Notes: a model not told the origin generated them from the letters alone. Numbered from the stretch's first letter, positions 17,245 through 24,547 are shown. The stretch is 25,554 bases of DNA from an uncultured Bacilli bacterium (GCA_947585885.1 CANPXI010000003.1:1-25554); one strand, 5' to 3'. Numbers and translations are program-made.

Positions 17245-17276
17245 AAAAAAAGACACCTGAATAATCAAATGTCTTT
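17245..17276 (-). terminator. Intrinsic terminator of surface paralogue A
   Basis: A 12-bp minus-strand stem (AAAGACATTTGA with TCAGGTGTCTTT, two G-T pairs) with loop TTAT is followed by six or more T. The same hairpin recurs at 18224-18253. Confidence 0.85.
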
Positions 17277-17285
17277 AATATTTAT

Positions 17286-18164
17286 TTAGTTTGCTTTCCT
17301 AAATTTTATAACTAAAGCTAAACCTAATAAACTTATTATTCCCATAAATCCATATAGAGCAATATTATCTCCAGTATTTGGATTTGCAGGTGTTTTTGCT
17401 TTGTATAGAACTTTAACTGTTACATTATCAGCTATTTTATCACTTAATTTAAATTCTTTTTCTTCTTCACCATCTTCTGTATACATACGATCAAGTTCTT
17501 TACCTTCTGGTGCTGCTAAAAAACTATTTAAAATTTCTTTTTCAGTTTCATTATCAAGGTATTCTTCTAAAGACTTATCTTTTTCTACAGTAAAAGTTTT
17601 AGTTCCTTTTTCACTTTCAAATGTAACTGTTTTATGAGTTGCAGGAACATCACCAAGCTTTACTTCATTAGTAACTACTTTTACAGAAACAGTTTGATCA
17701 ATTCCGTCTTTTCCATCCCAGTCAAATTCGTATTTAATGATTTCAACACCAGTTTCACTATTTTCTAGTGCTTTTAATGCTTCTGGAGTAACTCTAAACC
17801 AAGCACTTACAACTTTTCCGTTTTCATCATCTAAAGATTCTTTATAATTGTAATTATAGCTAGTCCCATCAAAAAATGTTGCACTAAAATTAGCTTTTTC
17901 TGTATCGTAAGTATCTGGAGCAGTTATTTTTAGACCAATCCAATATCCATCAACATTTCTTCCAGCATCTGGATCTTTTAAAGTCCATACAAGATTTGCT
18001 TTCTTAACTAAATAAGACATTTCAGCACCTGATTCTGATGGTGTAATTTCAACATCTGTTGCTGATGGTTGTATAGCTTCTATTTTTCCATAAAGTTCAG
18101 CCGCACTTAAATTTGGTAAAAACATTACAAATGTAAGTAAAACCGCAAACAATACTTTCTTCAT
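17286..18164 (-). CDS. Sortase-type surface protein, paralogue A, G8-promoter
   Basis: 292 residues. The signal peptide (about 1-21) ends LPNLSA. A beta-rich domain (about 22-172) contains NVDGYWIGLKITAP and a calcium-loop-like EFDWDGKDGIDQ. A second domain (about 177-255; HKTVTFESEKGTKTFTVEKD, then NVTVKVLYK) resembles a degenerate InlB-type repeat. The C-terminus is a sorting signal: NPNTG at 261-265, a hydrophobic helix and the tail KFRKAN. The protein should be linked to the cell wall by a sortase that accepts NPxTG; none is in this window. It is the nearest paralogue of the next gene upstream, with nearly identical ends and control regions. Its promoter holds a run of eight G, so expression is probably phase-variable. 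Ligand unknown. Confidence 0.8.
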   Translation of the reverse strand: MKKVLFAVLLTFVMFLPNLSAAELYGKIEAIQPSATDVEITPSESGAEMSYLVKKANLVWTLKDPDAGRNVDGYWIGLKITAPDTYDTEKANFSATFFDGTSYNYNYKESLDDENGKVVSAWFRVTPEALKALENSETGVEIIKYEFDWDGKDGIDQTVSVKVVTNEVKLGDVPATHKTVTFESEKGTKTFTVEKDKSLEEYLDNETEKEILNSFLAAPEGKELDRMYTEDGEEEKEFKLSDKIADNVTVKVLYKAKTPANPNTGDNIALYGFMGIISLLGLALVIKFRKAN

Positions 18165-18191
18165 ATTTTCTCCTTTCTATTTTATGTAATA

Positions 18192-18221
18192 ATTATACCC
18201 CCCCCGAGTTATTTATGTCAA
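18192..18221 (-). promoter_or_regulatory. Consensus promoter of paralogue A with a G8 tract in the spacer
   Basis: On the minus strand a perfect -35 TTGACA (18216-18221) and a perfect -10 TATAAT (18192-18197) are 18 bp apart. The eight bases next to the -10 are all G (plus-strand C, 18198-18205). Gain or loss of one G by polymerase slippage would set the spacer to 19 or 17 bp. N. meningitidis porA is a known case of the same design. Confidence 0.8.
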
Positions 18222-18223
18222 TG

Positions 18224-18253
18224 AAAAAGACACCTGAATAATCAAATGTCTTT
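18224..18253 (-). terminator. Intrinsic terminator of surface paralogue B
   Basis: Near-identical copy of the hairpin at 17245-17276 (AAAGACATTTGA/TCAGGTGTCTTT, loop TTAT, T tail). It ends 3 bp from the paralogue A -35 box, so A is insulated from B read-through. Confidence 0.85.
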
Positions 18254-18262
18254 ATTATCTAT

Positions 18263-19144
18263 TTAGTTTGCTTTTCTAAATTTTGTAACCAAAACTAAAC
18301 CTAATAAACTTATTATTCCCATAAATCCATATAGAGCTATATTATCTCCAGTATTTGGATTTGCAGGTGTTTTTGCTTTGTATAGAACTTTAACTGTTAC
18401 ATCAGTAGTTATCTCATCAGTTAATTTAAATTCTTTTTCTTCTTCACCATCTTCTATGTACATACGGTCAAGTTCTTTACCTTCTGGTGCTGCTAAGAAT
18501 TTATTTAAAATTTCTTTTTCTTCTTTAGATAAATACTTATCTAAATTTGAATTATTTTCTACAGTAAAAGTTTTAGTTCCTTTTTCACTTTCAAATGTAA
18601 CTGTTTTATGAGTTGAAGGAACTTCACCAAAATCTATTTTATCAGCAAGAATTTTAACTTTTAAAGTTTGGTCTATTTCACCATTTCCGTCCCAGTCAAA
18701 TTCATACTTAATGATTTCAACACTTTCAGTTCCTTTTAAAGCTTCTTTAGCTCCTTCAGTAACATTAAACCAAGCAGTTACAATATTACTTTCCTTAGGT
18801 TCATCTAATACATCTTTATAATTATGCTCATTTGACTTTCCATTATAGAATGTAGTTTTAAATTTAGCTTTATCTTTCTCATAATTATTAGGTGCAGTTA
18901 TTTTTAGACCAATCCAGTATCCATCAACGTTTCTTCCAATTGATTCATCTTTTTCTACCCATTTAAGTTTAGCTTCTTGTATTTCATAAGTAGTTTCTGT
19001 ACCACTTACTTGAGCATTTCCAATTTGTGGAGTACCCTCAGAATCTGGAATTGTTACAGAAAAAGTTCCCTTAAGTTCTTCAGCACTTAAATTTGGTAAA
19101 AACATTACAAATGTAAGTAAAACTGCAAACAATACTTTCTTCAT
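18263..19144 (-). CDS. Sortase-type surface protein, paralogue B, G8-promoter
   Basis: 293 residues with the same architecture as paralogue A: the same signal peptide up to LPNLSAEE, a variable beta domain with GRNVDGYWIGLKITAP and EFDWDGNGEIDQ, a conserved second domain (HKTVTFESEKGTKTFTVENN, AAPEGKELDRMYIEDGEEE), and the sorting signal NPNTG at 262-266 followed by a helix and KFRKAN. Compared with A, the ends and the second domain are nearly identical, while residues about 24-60 and 85-135 differ clearly. That pattern fits recent duplication or gene conversion plus diversification of the exposed part. Its promoter also carries eight G. It is not broken. Confidence 0.8.
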   Translation of the reverse strand: MKKVLFAVLLTFVMFLPNLSAEELKGTFSVTIPDSEGTPQIGNAQVSGTETTYEIQEAKLKWVEKDESIGRNVDGYWIGLKITAPNNYEKDKAKFKTTFYNGKSNEHNYKDVLDEPKESNIVTAWFNVTEGAKEALKGTESVEIIKYEFDWDGNGEIDQTLKVKILADKIDFGEVPSTHKTVTFESEKGTKTFTVENNSNLDKYLSKEEKEILNKFLAAPEGKELDRMYIEDGEEEKEFKLTDEITTDVTVKVLYKAKTPANPNTGDNIALYGFMGIISLLGLVLVTKFRKAN

Positions 19145-19172
19145 ATTTTCTCCTTTCTATTTTATGGTAATA

Positions 19173-19202
19173 ATTATACCCCCCCCGAGTTATATATGTC
19201 AA
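19173..19202 (-). promoter_or_regulatory. Consensus promoter of paralogue B with a G8 tract in the spacer
   Basis: The minus strand has TTGACA (19197-19202), an 18-bp spacer whose -10-proximal part is G8 (19179-19186), and TATAAT (19173-19178). The region from SD to -35 matches paralogue A apart from one indel and very few substitutions. Confidence 0.8.
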
Positions 19203-19204
19203 CC

Positions 19205-19230
19205 AAAAACACCTGGGTTACCCAAGTGCT
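19205..19230 (-). terminator. Intrinsic terminator of surface paralogue C
   Basis: The minus-strand stem CACTTGGG/CCCAGGTG with loop TAA is followed by five T. It has the same position as the A and B hairpins, but a different sequence. It ends just before the paralogue B -35. Confidence 0.8.
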
Positions 19231-19237
19231 CATATTC

Positions 19238-20089
19238 TTAATTATGTTTTACTAAATAAATTGTTAGTCCTAACATAATAACTAGTGATACCAAAGCCAT
19301 AACTAAATAAATTATAATTTCATTTCCAGTATCAGGGTTTTCTTTTTCTATATTTTTATATATCACTTTTACTACTGTATCTTTCGTTATTTTATCACTT
19401 AATTTAAATTCAGTATTATCTTCTTCTAAATATAAACCTGTTAATTCTTTTCCATTAGGTGCTTTTATAAATTTATCTAAAAGAGTTTTTTCTTCTATAG
19501 ATAAATAATCTTCTAATGACTTATCATTTTCTACACTAAAATATTTATTACCTAAATCACTTTTAAAAGTAACTAAATGAAATCCTTCATTAAGTTCACC
19601 TAAAGTTATTTTATCAGGAACAACCTTAACTTCTAAAACTTGCTCATTTTCTCCGTCCCCATCCCAGTCAAATTCATAAGTTGCAACTACTGCATAACCT
19701 TCATTATCTACTTCACTCTTTAAAGCATCTAATTTATCTTGTGTTACTAAAAACCAAGCCTCTAAACAATCAGTATCGTCTTCTTTTACTGAAGCAAAAG
19801 TTTTAACTTCTCCTCCTCTTTTAATAGTAGCTTTATCTTTATCATAATCAGTTGGTGCATTTATTTTAAGTCCAATCCACCATCCATCGTAATTCTTTCC
19901 AAGTGTACTATTCTTTTGTTCCCATTTAAGTGTAACGTCAGTATATTTTACAATAACTTCTTCACTTTTATTATTAGATATATTGGCACCTTCTGTAACA
20001 CTTTCAATACTACCAAAAAGTTCACTAGCATATAACTTAGGAACATATAAAGCAAATACTAAAAGAAATATAAATAATATTTTCTTCAT
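19238..20089 (-). CDS. Sortase-type surface protein, paralogue C, without a G tract
   Basis: 283 residues from ATG 20089; an in-frame ATG at 20128 lies inside the promoter and is rejected, and AAAGGG precedes the chosen start. The layout is the same as in A and B: signal peptide (1-22), a beta domain with YDGWWIGLKINAP and EFDWDGDGENEQ, a second InlB-like domain (about 168-245; FHLVTFKSDLGNKYFSVEND, KELTGLYLEEDN), and a sorting signal NPDTG (251-255) with a helix and short tail. It is clearly more distant from A and B than they are from each other, so it is an older duplicate. Its promoter has a 17-bp spacer with no homopolymer, so it is presumably expressed steadily. Confidence 0.8.
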   Translation of the reverse strand: MKKILFIFLLVFALYVPKLYASELFGSIESVTEGANISNNKSEEVIVKYTDVTLKWEQKNSTLGKNYDGWWIGLKINAPTDYDKDKATIKRGGEVKTFASVKEDDTDCLEAWFLVTQDKLDALKSEVDNEGYAVVATYEFDWDGDGENEQVLEVKVVPDKITLGELNEGFHLVTFKSDLGNKYFSVENDKSLEDYLSIEEKTLLDKFIKAPNGKELTGLYLEEDNTEFKLSDKITKDTVVKVIYKNIEKENPDTGNEIIIYLVMALVSLVIMLGLTIYLVKHN

Positions 20090-20119
20090 CTTATAACCCT
20101 TTCTACAATATCTACCATT

Positions 20120-20148
20120 ATTATACATTTTAATAATAAATTATACAA
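20120..20148 (-). promoter_or_regulatory. Promoter of paralogue C
   Basis: The minus strand shows -35 TTGTAT (20143-20148), a 17-bp spacer and -10 TATAAT (20120-20125), just downstream of the restriction-gene stop at 20160. No terminator is seen between them, so read-through is also possible. Confidence 0.6.
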
Positions 20149-20159
20149 TATACTAATTT

Positions 20160-21566
20160 TTAACTATAAAACTCTTTTAAAATATCTCTAATAAATGTAT
20201 TATTAAACCAAAAACATTGTTTTGTCATCCATTCACCATTTGGTAACTCATCAGCATATTTTTTAATATCTCCCTTTTGAAATCCATTATTTAATTTATA
20301 AGCAGACTTTAAAGTATGAGGTCTAACATGCATTATTCCATTATCAGAAATACCGGGTAAATCATTATAAACAATACCATTATTAATAGTAAAATTTATT
20401 CCATTTCTAATTTTATTAATTGTCTTATTCCAAAAATCTTCTATTACATTATCAATAATTACTTGTGGCATATTCCATAATTTAAATCCCTTAAATACAT
20501 AATCTTTATCTTTCTTTTTAAATACAAAAAACATATACTTTGTAGTTTCCAATTCTTCTTTTAATATAGAATCATCCCAAGTCTCATTTATTATATCTTT
20601 AAATTTAAATTTAGGAAAAGAAATAGATTCTATAATATTTCCGTTTTCTTCCATTCTAATTGTCTTTGGAATAATATTTGCTTTTAAAAACTCTTCAGTA
20701 TTCTTAAGTCCTTTACTTACATTAAACATTTTATTAATAATCATACTATATCTATCTTTAGATTTTTTACTAATTTTAAACATTTCTAATAATTCTGTTT
20801 CTGTTTTCCCAACATATTTATTAATAACACTTTTAATATAATCATCAAAAGAAGTTGTAGAACTTTTTAATATTTTTTCAACATCACTATAATCTCCAAT
20901 ATATTTTCTCACTAGTTGTGTCATATAACATTGTTTAAAACAAAAAGCTCTTTGTTTTGCTTTTATAGAAGTATTAGGTTGTTCTCTTAAAGAATTTTTA
21001 TTTGCGCCTTTAGTACAAGCTCCAAGATACATAGTATCAGCTTCAGATAATTCATGAGCTTTACCATTTTTTATCTTATCAACAATAAAATTCCAATCTT
21101 TTTCAATTTGATTTAAATCTTCATTTTTAGATAATTCAAGTAATTTTTCGTGTGTTATTTTATAATCTTTTTCAACTTTATCTGGTTCCCATAAATACCA
21201 TAACAATTGAATGGTATTATTTTTAAACCAGAAATGACTATTTTCAAAATCATTTTTCCATTCTTCCATATAATTAATAACATTTAAAACTAATCTTTCT
21301 TTAGCAGATAATTTACCATCTTTTAGTTTTTTATAAGGAGTTACTTTTAATTCTATTCCAGCAGGCATAAAATCAGGTTCAGAATCATTATTGGTTTGAA
21401 TACCAAAAAGATATTGTTCTACTAACTGTCCCATTCCTCCTTTATGAAATTTATTATCTTCAATTGTTACAAGTTCTTCTTTCATAATATCTGTAATAGA
21501 TTTACCTATAGCAGATTTAGATATAACTTCTATTTCTTGTCTATTATAAAGTCTTCCTTTTTTCAT
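20160..21566 (-). CDS. Type II restriction endonuclease, Sau3AI/MutH family (predicted GATC)
   Basis: 468 residues. The N-terminal MutH-like nuclease domain has KGGMGQLVEQYLFG (E50) and the catalytic block EPDFMPAGIELKVTP, giving D65, E72 and K74 in the D-(x)n-E-x-K pattern. The C-terminal half is the second, DNA-binding MutH-like domain of Sau3AI-type enzymes (GIMHVRPHTLKSAYKLNNG, PNGEWMTKQCFWFNN). Sau3AI cuts before the G of GATC; the same target is inferred here. The start has an AAAGGAG site. It is divergent from a cytosine-C5 methyltransferase across 128 bp, the typical self-contained restriction-modification layout. No disruption is seen, so the nuclease is probably active. Confidence 0.88.
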   Translation of the reverse strand: MKKGRLYNRQEIEVISKSAIGKSITDIMKEELVTIEDNKFHKGGMGQLVEQYLFGIQTNNDSEPDFMPAGIELKVTPYKKLKDGKLSAKERLVLNVINYMEEWKNDFENSHFWFKNNTIQLLWYLWEPDKVEKDYKITHEKLLELSKNEDLNQIEKDWNFIVDKIKNGKAHELSEADTMYLGACTKGANKNSLREQPNTSIKAKQRAFCFKQCYMTQLVRKYIGDYSDVEKILKSSTTSFDDYIKSVINKYVGKTETELLEMFKISKKSKDRYSMIINKMFNVSKGLKNTEEFLKANIIPKTIRMEENGNIIESISFPKFKFKDIINETWDDSILKEELETTKYMFFVFKKKDKDYVFKGFKLWNMPQVIIDNVIEDFWNKTINKIRNGINFTINNGIVYNDLPGISDNGIMHVRPHTLKSAYKLNNGFQKGDIKKYADELPNGEWMTKQCFWFNNTFIRDILKEFYS

Positions 21567-21580
21567 AAAATACTCCTTTC

Positions 21581-21633
21581 GATCTTGTTTTTTTATTTAA
21601 AATTTTATAAAATATTATTAGTAAAGGTTGATC
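21581..21633. promoter_or_regulatory. Two GATC sites in the restriction-modification control region
   Basis: GATC occurs at 21581-21584, next to the endonuclease ribosome binding site, and at 21630-21633, inside the methyltransferase -35. They are the only GATC sites I find between about 18,000 and the window end. They could let methylation state control expression of either gene; that is inference. Confidence 0.5.
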
Positions 21634-21656
21634 TCTTCCTTTAAATAAATTATAAT
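21628..21656 (+). promoter_or_regulatory. Promoter of the methyltransferase, -35 containing GATC
   Basis: -35 TTGATC (21628-21633), a 17-bp spacer and -10 TATAAT (21651-21656), about 32 bp before the AGGAGGT site and ATG. The last four bases of the -35 are GATC, the predicted target of this system. Confidence 0.65.
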
Positions 21657-21694
21657 ATATTTATACACATAAAACAAATGTCAGGAGGTTTATA

Positions 21695-22933
21695 ATGAAA
21701 AAAACTTTAGTTGAATTATTTGCAGGAGTTGGAGGGTTCCGTTGTGGTCTTAATCACGTGGAATTAAAAGATGGAAAAATAGTAGAAAAAGGTAATTGGA
21801 AATGCTTATGGGCTAACCAATGGGAACCATCTACAAAATCACAAGAAGCTTATGACTGCTATACTATGAGATTTGGTTCAAAAAATGTTTCTAATGTAGA
21901 TATATTTAAAGTTGATAAACATAGTATTCCTGACCATACTTTGTTAGTTGGAGGGTTTCCTTGTCAAGATTATTCTGTTGCCCAAACTCTTTCAAATAGC
22001 AAAGGTATTGAAGGAAAAAAAGGTGTTCTTTGGTGGGCTATAGAAGAAATACTAGAAATAAAAAAACCTCCATTTGTTTTATTAGAAAATGTTGATAGAT
22101 TGTTATTATCTCCCGCTAAACAAAGAGGTAGAGATTTTGGAATGATTCTAAGAAGTTTCTATGAAAATGGCTATAATGTTGAGTGGAGAGTTATAAATGC
22201 TGGAGAATATGGGTTACCACAAAAAAGAAGAAGAACTTATATCTTTGCATATCATAAAACAACCAAATATTATAAGAAAATACAAAAAAATTCAAATCAT
22301 GACATAATATTCTCTAAAGGAATGTTTATTAAAGAGTTTCCTATTAAAGAAAATTATGAAGAATTAACAGAATCAAGCATTACAGAATATAAAAACTTAA
22401 TTGAAGTAAGTAATATGTTCAAATGTTCTTTCTATAATGCTGGTATTATGAAAAACGGTAAAATTTATACTGTCAAAGTTAAAACTGATTACAATTTAAT
22501 TTATCCTTTAAGAAATATAAGAGAAGAAGGAACTGTTGATAAAAAATATTTTTTAAATGATGCCCAAATTGAAAAATTTGCCTTTTTAAAAGGAAGTAAA
22601 AAAATTCCAAGAATAAAACCAAATGGAGAACCTTACTATTATACTGAAGGGTCTATGCCATTTCCTGATAATTTAGATGCACCAGCTAGAACAATGCTTA
22701 CTAGCGAAAGTGGAGTTAGTAGAACAACACATGTTATAGAAGATTTTAAAACTAAAAAACTTAGACTACTTACACCAAAAGAATGTGAAAGAATTAATGG
22801 TTTCCCTGATGATTGGACTAATACAGGAATGTCAGATAAAAAAAGATATTTTATGATGGGTAATGCACTTGTAGTTGGAGTTATAGAACGTATTGGTAAA
22901 GAACTAGAAGAAATTATAAACTCAGAAGATTAA
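21695..22933 (+). CDS. DNA cytosine-5 methyltransferase of the Sau3AI-like system
   Basis: 412 residues. C5-methyltransferase motifs appear in order: LFAGVGGFRCGL (SAM binding, residues 8-19), GGFPCQDYS with catalytic C90, LLENVDRLL, and QKRRRTYIFA. A target-recognition region and a late SEPARTM-like block (LDAPARTMLTSESGVSR) follow, then RLLTPKECERINGFPDDW and GNALVVGVIERIG (motif X). It should methylate cytosine in the target of the divergent endonuclease, giving GAT-m5C if the specificity is GATC. The start is well fixed by AGGAGGT 7 bases upstream. No terminator is obvious after it, but a separate promoter drives the next gene. Confidence 0.93.
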   Translation: MKKTLVELFAGVGGFRCGLNHVELKDGKIVEKGNWKCLWANQWEPSTKSQEAYDCYTMRFGSKNVSNVDIFKVDKHSIPDHTLLVGGFPCQDYSVAQTLSNSKGIEGKKGVLWWAIEEILEIKKPPFVLLENVDRLLLSPAKQRGRDFGMILRSFYENGYNVEWRVINAGEYGLPQKRRRTYIFAYHKTTKYYKKIQKNSNHDIIFSKGMFIKEFPIKENYEELTESSITEYKNLIEVSNMFKCSFYNAGIMKNGKIYTVKVKTDYNLIYPLRNIREEGTVDKKYFLNDAQIEKFAFLKGSKKIPRIKPNGEPYYYTEGSMPFPDNLDAPARTMLTSESGVSRTTHVIEDFKTKKLRLLTPKECERINGFPDDWTNTGMSDKKRYFMMGNALVVGVIERIGKELEEIINSED

Positions 22934-22984
22934 TTATAATAAAAAAGTAAGGTTACTTATTATTAACTAAAAAATTTAAAACTC

Positions 22985-23013
22985 TTGCTTTTACTTTTTA
23001 TATCGATTAAAAT
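22985..23013 (+). promoter_or_regulatory. Likely promoter of the unknown gene after the methyltransferase
   Basis: -35 TTGCTT (22985-22990), a 17-bp spacer and -10 TAAAAT (23008-23013), about 30 bp before the ATG at 23044. Confidence 0.4.
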
Positions 23014-23043
23014 AAACATTTATAAAGAAAAGAGGAAAACAAT

Positions 23044-23676
23044 ATGGAAAATCTATTTAAAATGGAAGGATTAAAAAAAGCATCATTAGATTATAAAAAT
23101 AAACCTTGTGATAATTTAGATTTAGAAATAGTGGATGCTTTTTATATTTATGAATACATAATAAAGCAAGAATTACCAAAAATAATTAAGAACTATGAAA
23201 AAAGTATAAGATTAATATTTAGTTTTTTAGATGGCTCAATGGCACATGGCGAAACACCATCTTTTAAAGTTCATTGGTATTTTACTTACGGACCAAAAAT
23301 AGATTTTGATTTAATAAATGCTTCAGATGAAGTACTTATAAATGGACGGCCACGTCCTAATCCAACTCTTGCTAAAAATAAAAATATAAAAATAAATAAA
23401 AAAACTTTTGATTTGTTAATTCAATTTTTTGAAAATTTTATGAAAAGATATGAATTAGGATATTTTTATAAAATGGACGGTACATATAGTAAAACTGAAG
23501 AAGTCTTTATAACAACAAATTTATATCAATTAATTGATGCTTTTTATAGTGAATGGCAAAGAATTGATTATGAAGCAAAAGAAATAATTGAAGATTATCA
23601 AAAAGAGTATGGAATTGATAGAAAAGTATTACTTCCTGGAGAAAGTGATATAAATGTATTAAAAAGAAAGAAATAG
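23044..23676 (+). CDS. Unrecognised protein next to the restriction system
   Basis: 210 residues. I do not recognise the family. There is no signal peptide or transmembrane segment, so it is probably cytoplasmic. It mixes acidic and lysine-rich stretches and is rich in aromatic residues. Distinctive parts are FSFLDGSMAHGETPSFKVHW in the first third, LINGRPRPNPTLAKNKNI in the middle and YSEWQRIDYEAKEIIEDYQK near the end. Codon use and base composition look like those of the neighbours. It lies 110 bases after the methyltransferase on the same strand, with a probable promoter of its own and a terminator. It may belong to the restriction island or may only be adjacent. AAGAGG precedes the ATG. 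Confidence 0.6.
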   Translation: MENLFKMEGLKKASLDYKNKPCDNLDLEIVDAFYIYEYIIKQELPKIIKNYEKSIRLIFSFLDGSMAHGETPSFKVHWYFTYGPKIDFDLINASDEVLINGRPRPNPTLAKNKNIKINKKTFDLLIQFFENFMKRYELGYFYKMDGTYSKTEEVFITTNLYQLIDAFYSEWQRIDYEAKEIIEDYQKEYGIDRKVLLPGESDINVLKRKK

Positions 23677-23709
23677 TTATAATTAATTAGAAATCTTTCT
23701 TTTTTTTTA
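23662..23709 (+). terminator. Intrinsic terminator of the unknown gene
   Basis: AAAAGAAAG (23662-23670) pairs with CTTTCTTTT (23695-23703), followed by more T. The left arm lies inside the last codons of the gene. The remaining stretch to 23808 is AT-rich and I see nothing else in it. Confidence 0.5.
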
Positions 23710-23808
23710 ACTTATAGTATAAGACAAAAAAAATTAAATTTATATATCTATATATTATAAAAGTTAAGATTTAATCTTTACATATTTATTAAGAATTTTT
23801 TATAAATT

Positions 23809-23832
23809 AAAAAAAACTAGTTAATAAACTAG
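23809..23832 (-). terminator. Intrinsic terminator after tRNA-Trp
   Basis: The minus strand has the 6-bp stem CTAGTT/AACTAG with a 4-base loop, followed by eight T, about 40 bases after the tRNA 3' end. Confidence 0.65.
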
Positions 23833-23873
23833 AATATTTATATAAAACGCCAGATAATAGCGAGTAGTTCATA

Positions 23874-23947
23874 TGGCAGGGGTATCAGGATTCGAACCCG
23901 AACAGAACGTTTTGGAGACGTTAATACTACCATTATATTATACCCCT
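23874..23947 (-). tRNA. tRNA-Trp (CCA anticodon)
   Basis: The minus strand folds into a full cloverleaf. The 7-bp acceptor is AGGGGTA/TACCCCT. The D loop holds AATGGTA. The anticodon stem AACGT/ACGTT has loop CTCCAAA, giving anticodon CCA. The T arm is TCGGG-TTCGAAT-CCTGA. The discriminator is G, and the 3' CCA is encoded (bases 23874-23876). A CCA anticodon reads only UGG, and several genes here end in TGA, so TGA is a stop in this organism. The gene stands alone with a weak -10 (TAAAAT) upstream and its own terminator. Confidence 0.95.
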
Positions 23948-23972
23948 AACGAAAACATTTTACCATAATATT

Positions 23973-24001
23973 AAAAAAAAGAAAAGCATTTTTATGATTT
24001 T
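23973..24001 (-). terminator. Weak terminator of the glycosylase gene
   Basis: On the minus strand a short imperfect hairpin of AAAA...TTTT with an inner CAT/ATG is followed by eight T, right after the stop codon. The stem is weak, so confidence is low. Confidence 0.35.
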
Positions 24002-24473
24002 ATAGGTAATCTAGAATTATTTTGTATTCTTTTACTAAATCATCTAAACTTTTACTAGCATTTGCAGGACTAGTAGATGGAAGTAATACTGCTTCAATGT
24101 TAATAACTGGTAAAATATATTTATTATATAGTTCTAAAGCCTTTTTACCCAAAACAAATATCTTACATATTTTAGCTTTATTTAATATAAGATTTAAATC
24201 ATTAACTTTAATATTTTTAATAGAAGCGTCACTTGAACCATTTATATCACAAGAATCTATCACATCCCAAAGAGCAATTTTATGTTTTAAAACAAATTCT
24301 TTTTTATCAGTAATCTCTTCATTAAATAAAATGTGCATAACTTTCCAAAATCTATTTTGTGGATGTGAATAATACATCATTGCATTTCTTGATGCAATAC
24401 TAGGAAAAGAACCTAAAATTAATACTTTAGAGTTTTCATCAAAAATTGGTTCAATTGTATGTACTTGTTTCAT
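24000..24473 (-). CDS. Family-6 uracil-DNA-glycosylase superfamily enzyme (hypoxanthine-DNA glycosylase)
   Basis: 157 residues. The first motif is LILGSFPS (18-25), followed by YYSHPQNRFW (34-43). The second motif is LPSTSPANA (about 130-138). These match the Mug/HDG branch of the UDG superfamily, annotated as DNA-deoxyinosine glycosylase. It removes deaminated bases, chiefly hypoxanthine, to begin base-excision repair. Length is normal for the family. The ATG has a GGGAGG site. It is divergent from the SleB-type hydrolase gene and is not part of the restriction operon. Confidence 0.85.
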   Translation of the reverse strand: MKQVHTIEPIFDENSKVLILGSFPSIASRNAMMYYSHPQNRFWKVMHILFNEEITDKKEFVLKHKIALWDVIDSCDINGSSDASIKNIKVNDLNLILNKAKICKIFVLGKKALELYNKYILPVINIEAVLLPSTSPANASKSLDDLVKEYKIILDYL

Positions 24474-24491
24474 TTTGCCTCCCTTATATAT

Positions 24492-24507
24492 TCTACCAAA
24501 AAGTAGA
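24492..24507. repeat. Inverted repeat in the glycosylase/hydrolase divergent gap
   Basis: TCTAC (24492-24496) and GTAGA (24503-24507) flank a 6-base loop. It could be an operator for either divergent gene. The half-site resembles that of the palindrome at 15158-15169. Short enough to be chance. Confidence 0.25.
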
Positions 24508-24547
24508 CGTTTGATAAATAAAACATATAATAAAATAGGTGAGTATT

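Larger units (their letters stand above)
17245..19202 (-). repeat. Tandem duplication of two complete promoter-gene-terminator cassettes (A and B)
   Basis: Cassette A (17245-18221) and cassette B (18224-19202) each hold a G8 promoter, RBS, gene and hairpin. They are offset by about 977-980 bp. Both flanks are near-identical and the middle is divergent. Direct repeats of this length and identity allow recombination that would delete, fuse or multiply cassettes. Confidence 0.8.

Noticed and set aside
17401..18611. Two similar plus-strand open frames (17401-17637 and 18378-18611)
   Set aside because: They resemble each other only because they are antisense to the same conserved part of surface paralogues A and B. 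No start signals.
22934..22984. Hairpin-like GTAAGGTTAC after the methyltransferase as a terminator or attenuator
   Set aside because: The loop is too small and no T run follows. A longer pairing to 22992-23000 is possible but not convincing.
23874..23947. tRNA-Trp as an attachment site for an integrated element covering the restriction genes
   Set aside because: I see no integrase and no repeated copy of the tRNA 3' end in the window.
24022..24372. Plus-strand open frame of 116 codons inside the glycosylase gene
   Set aside because: Antisense to a conserved enzyme gene and without any recognisable domain.
24000..24473. DNA glycosylase as a repair partner of the cytosine methyltransferase (Vsr-like role)
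   Set aside because: Motifs point to a hypoxanthine-type family-6 enzyme, not a T:G mismatch enzyme, and a tRNA and two terminators separate it from the restriction genes.
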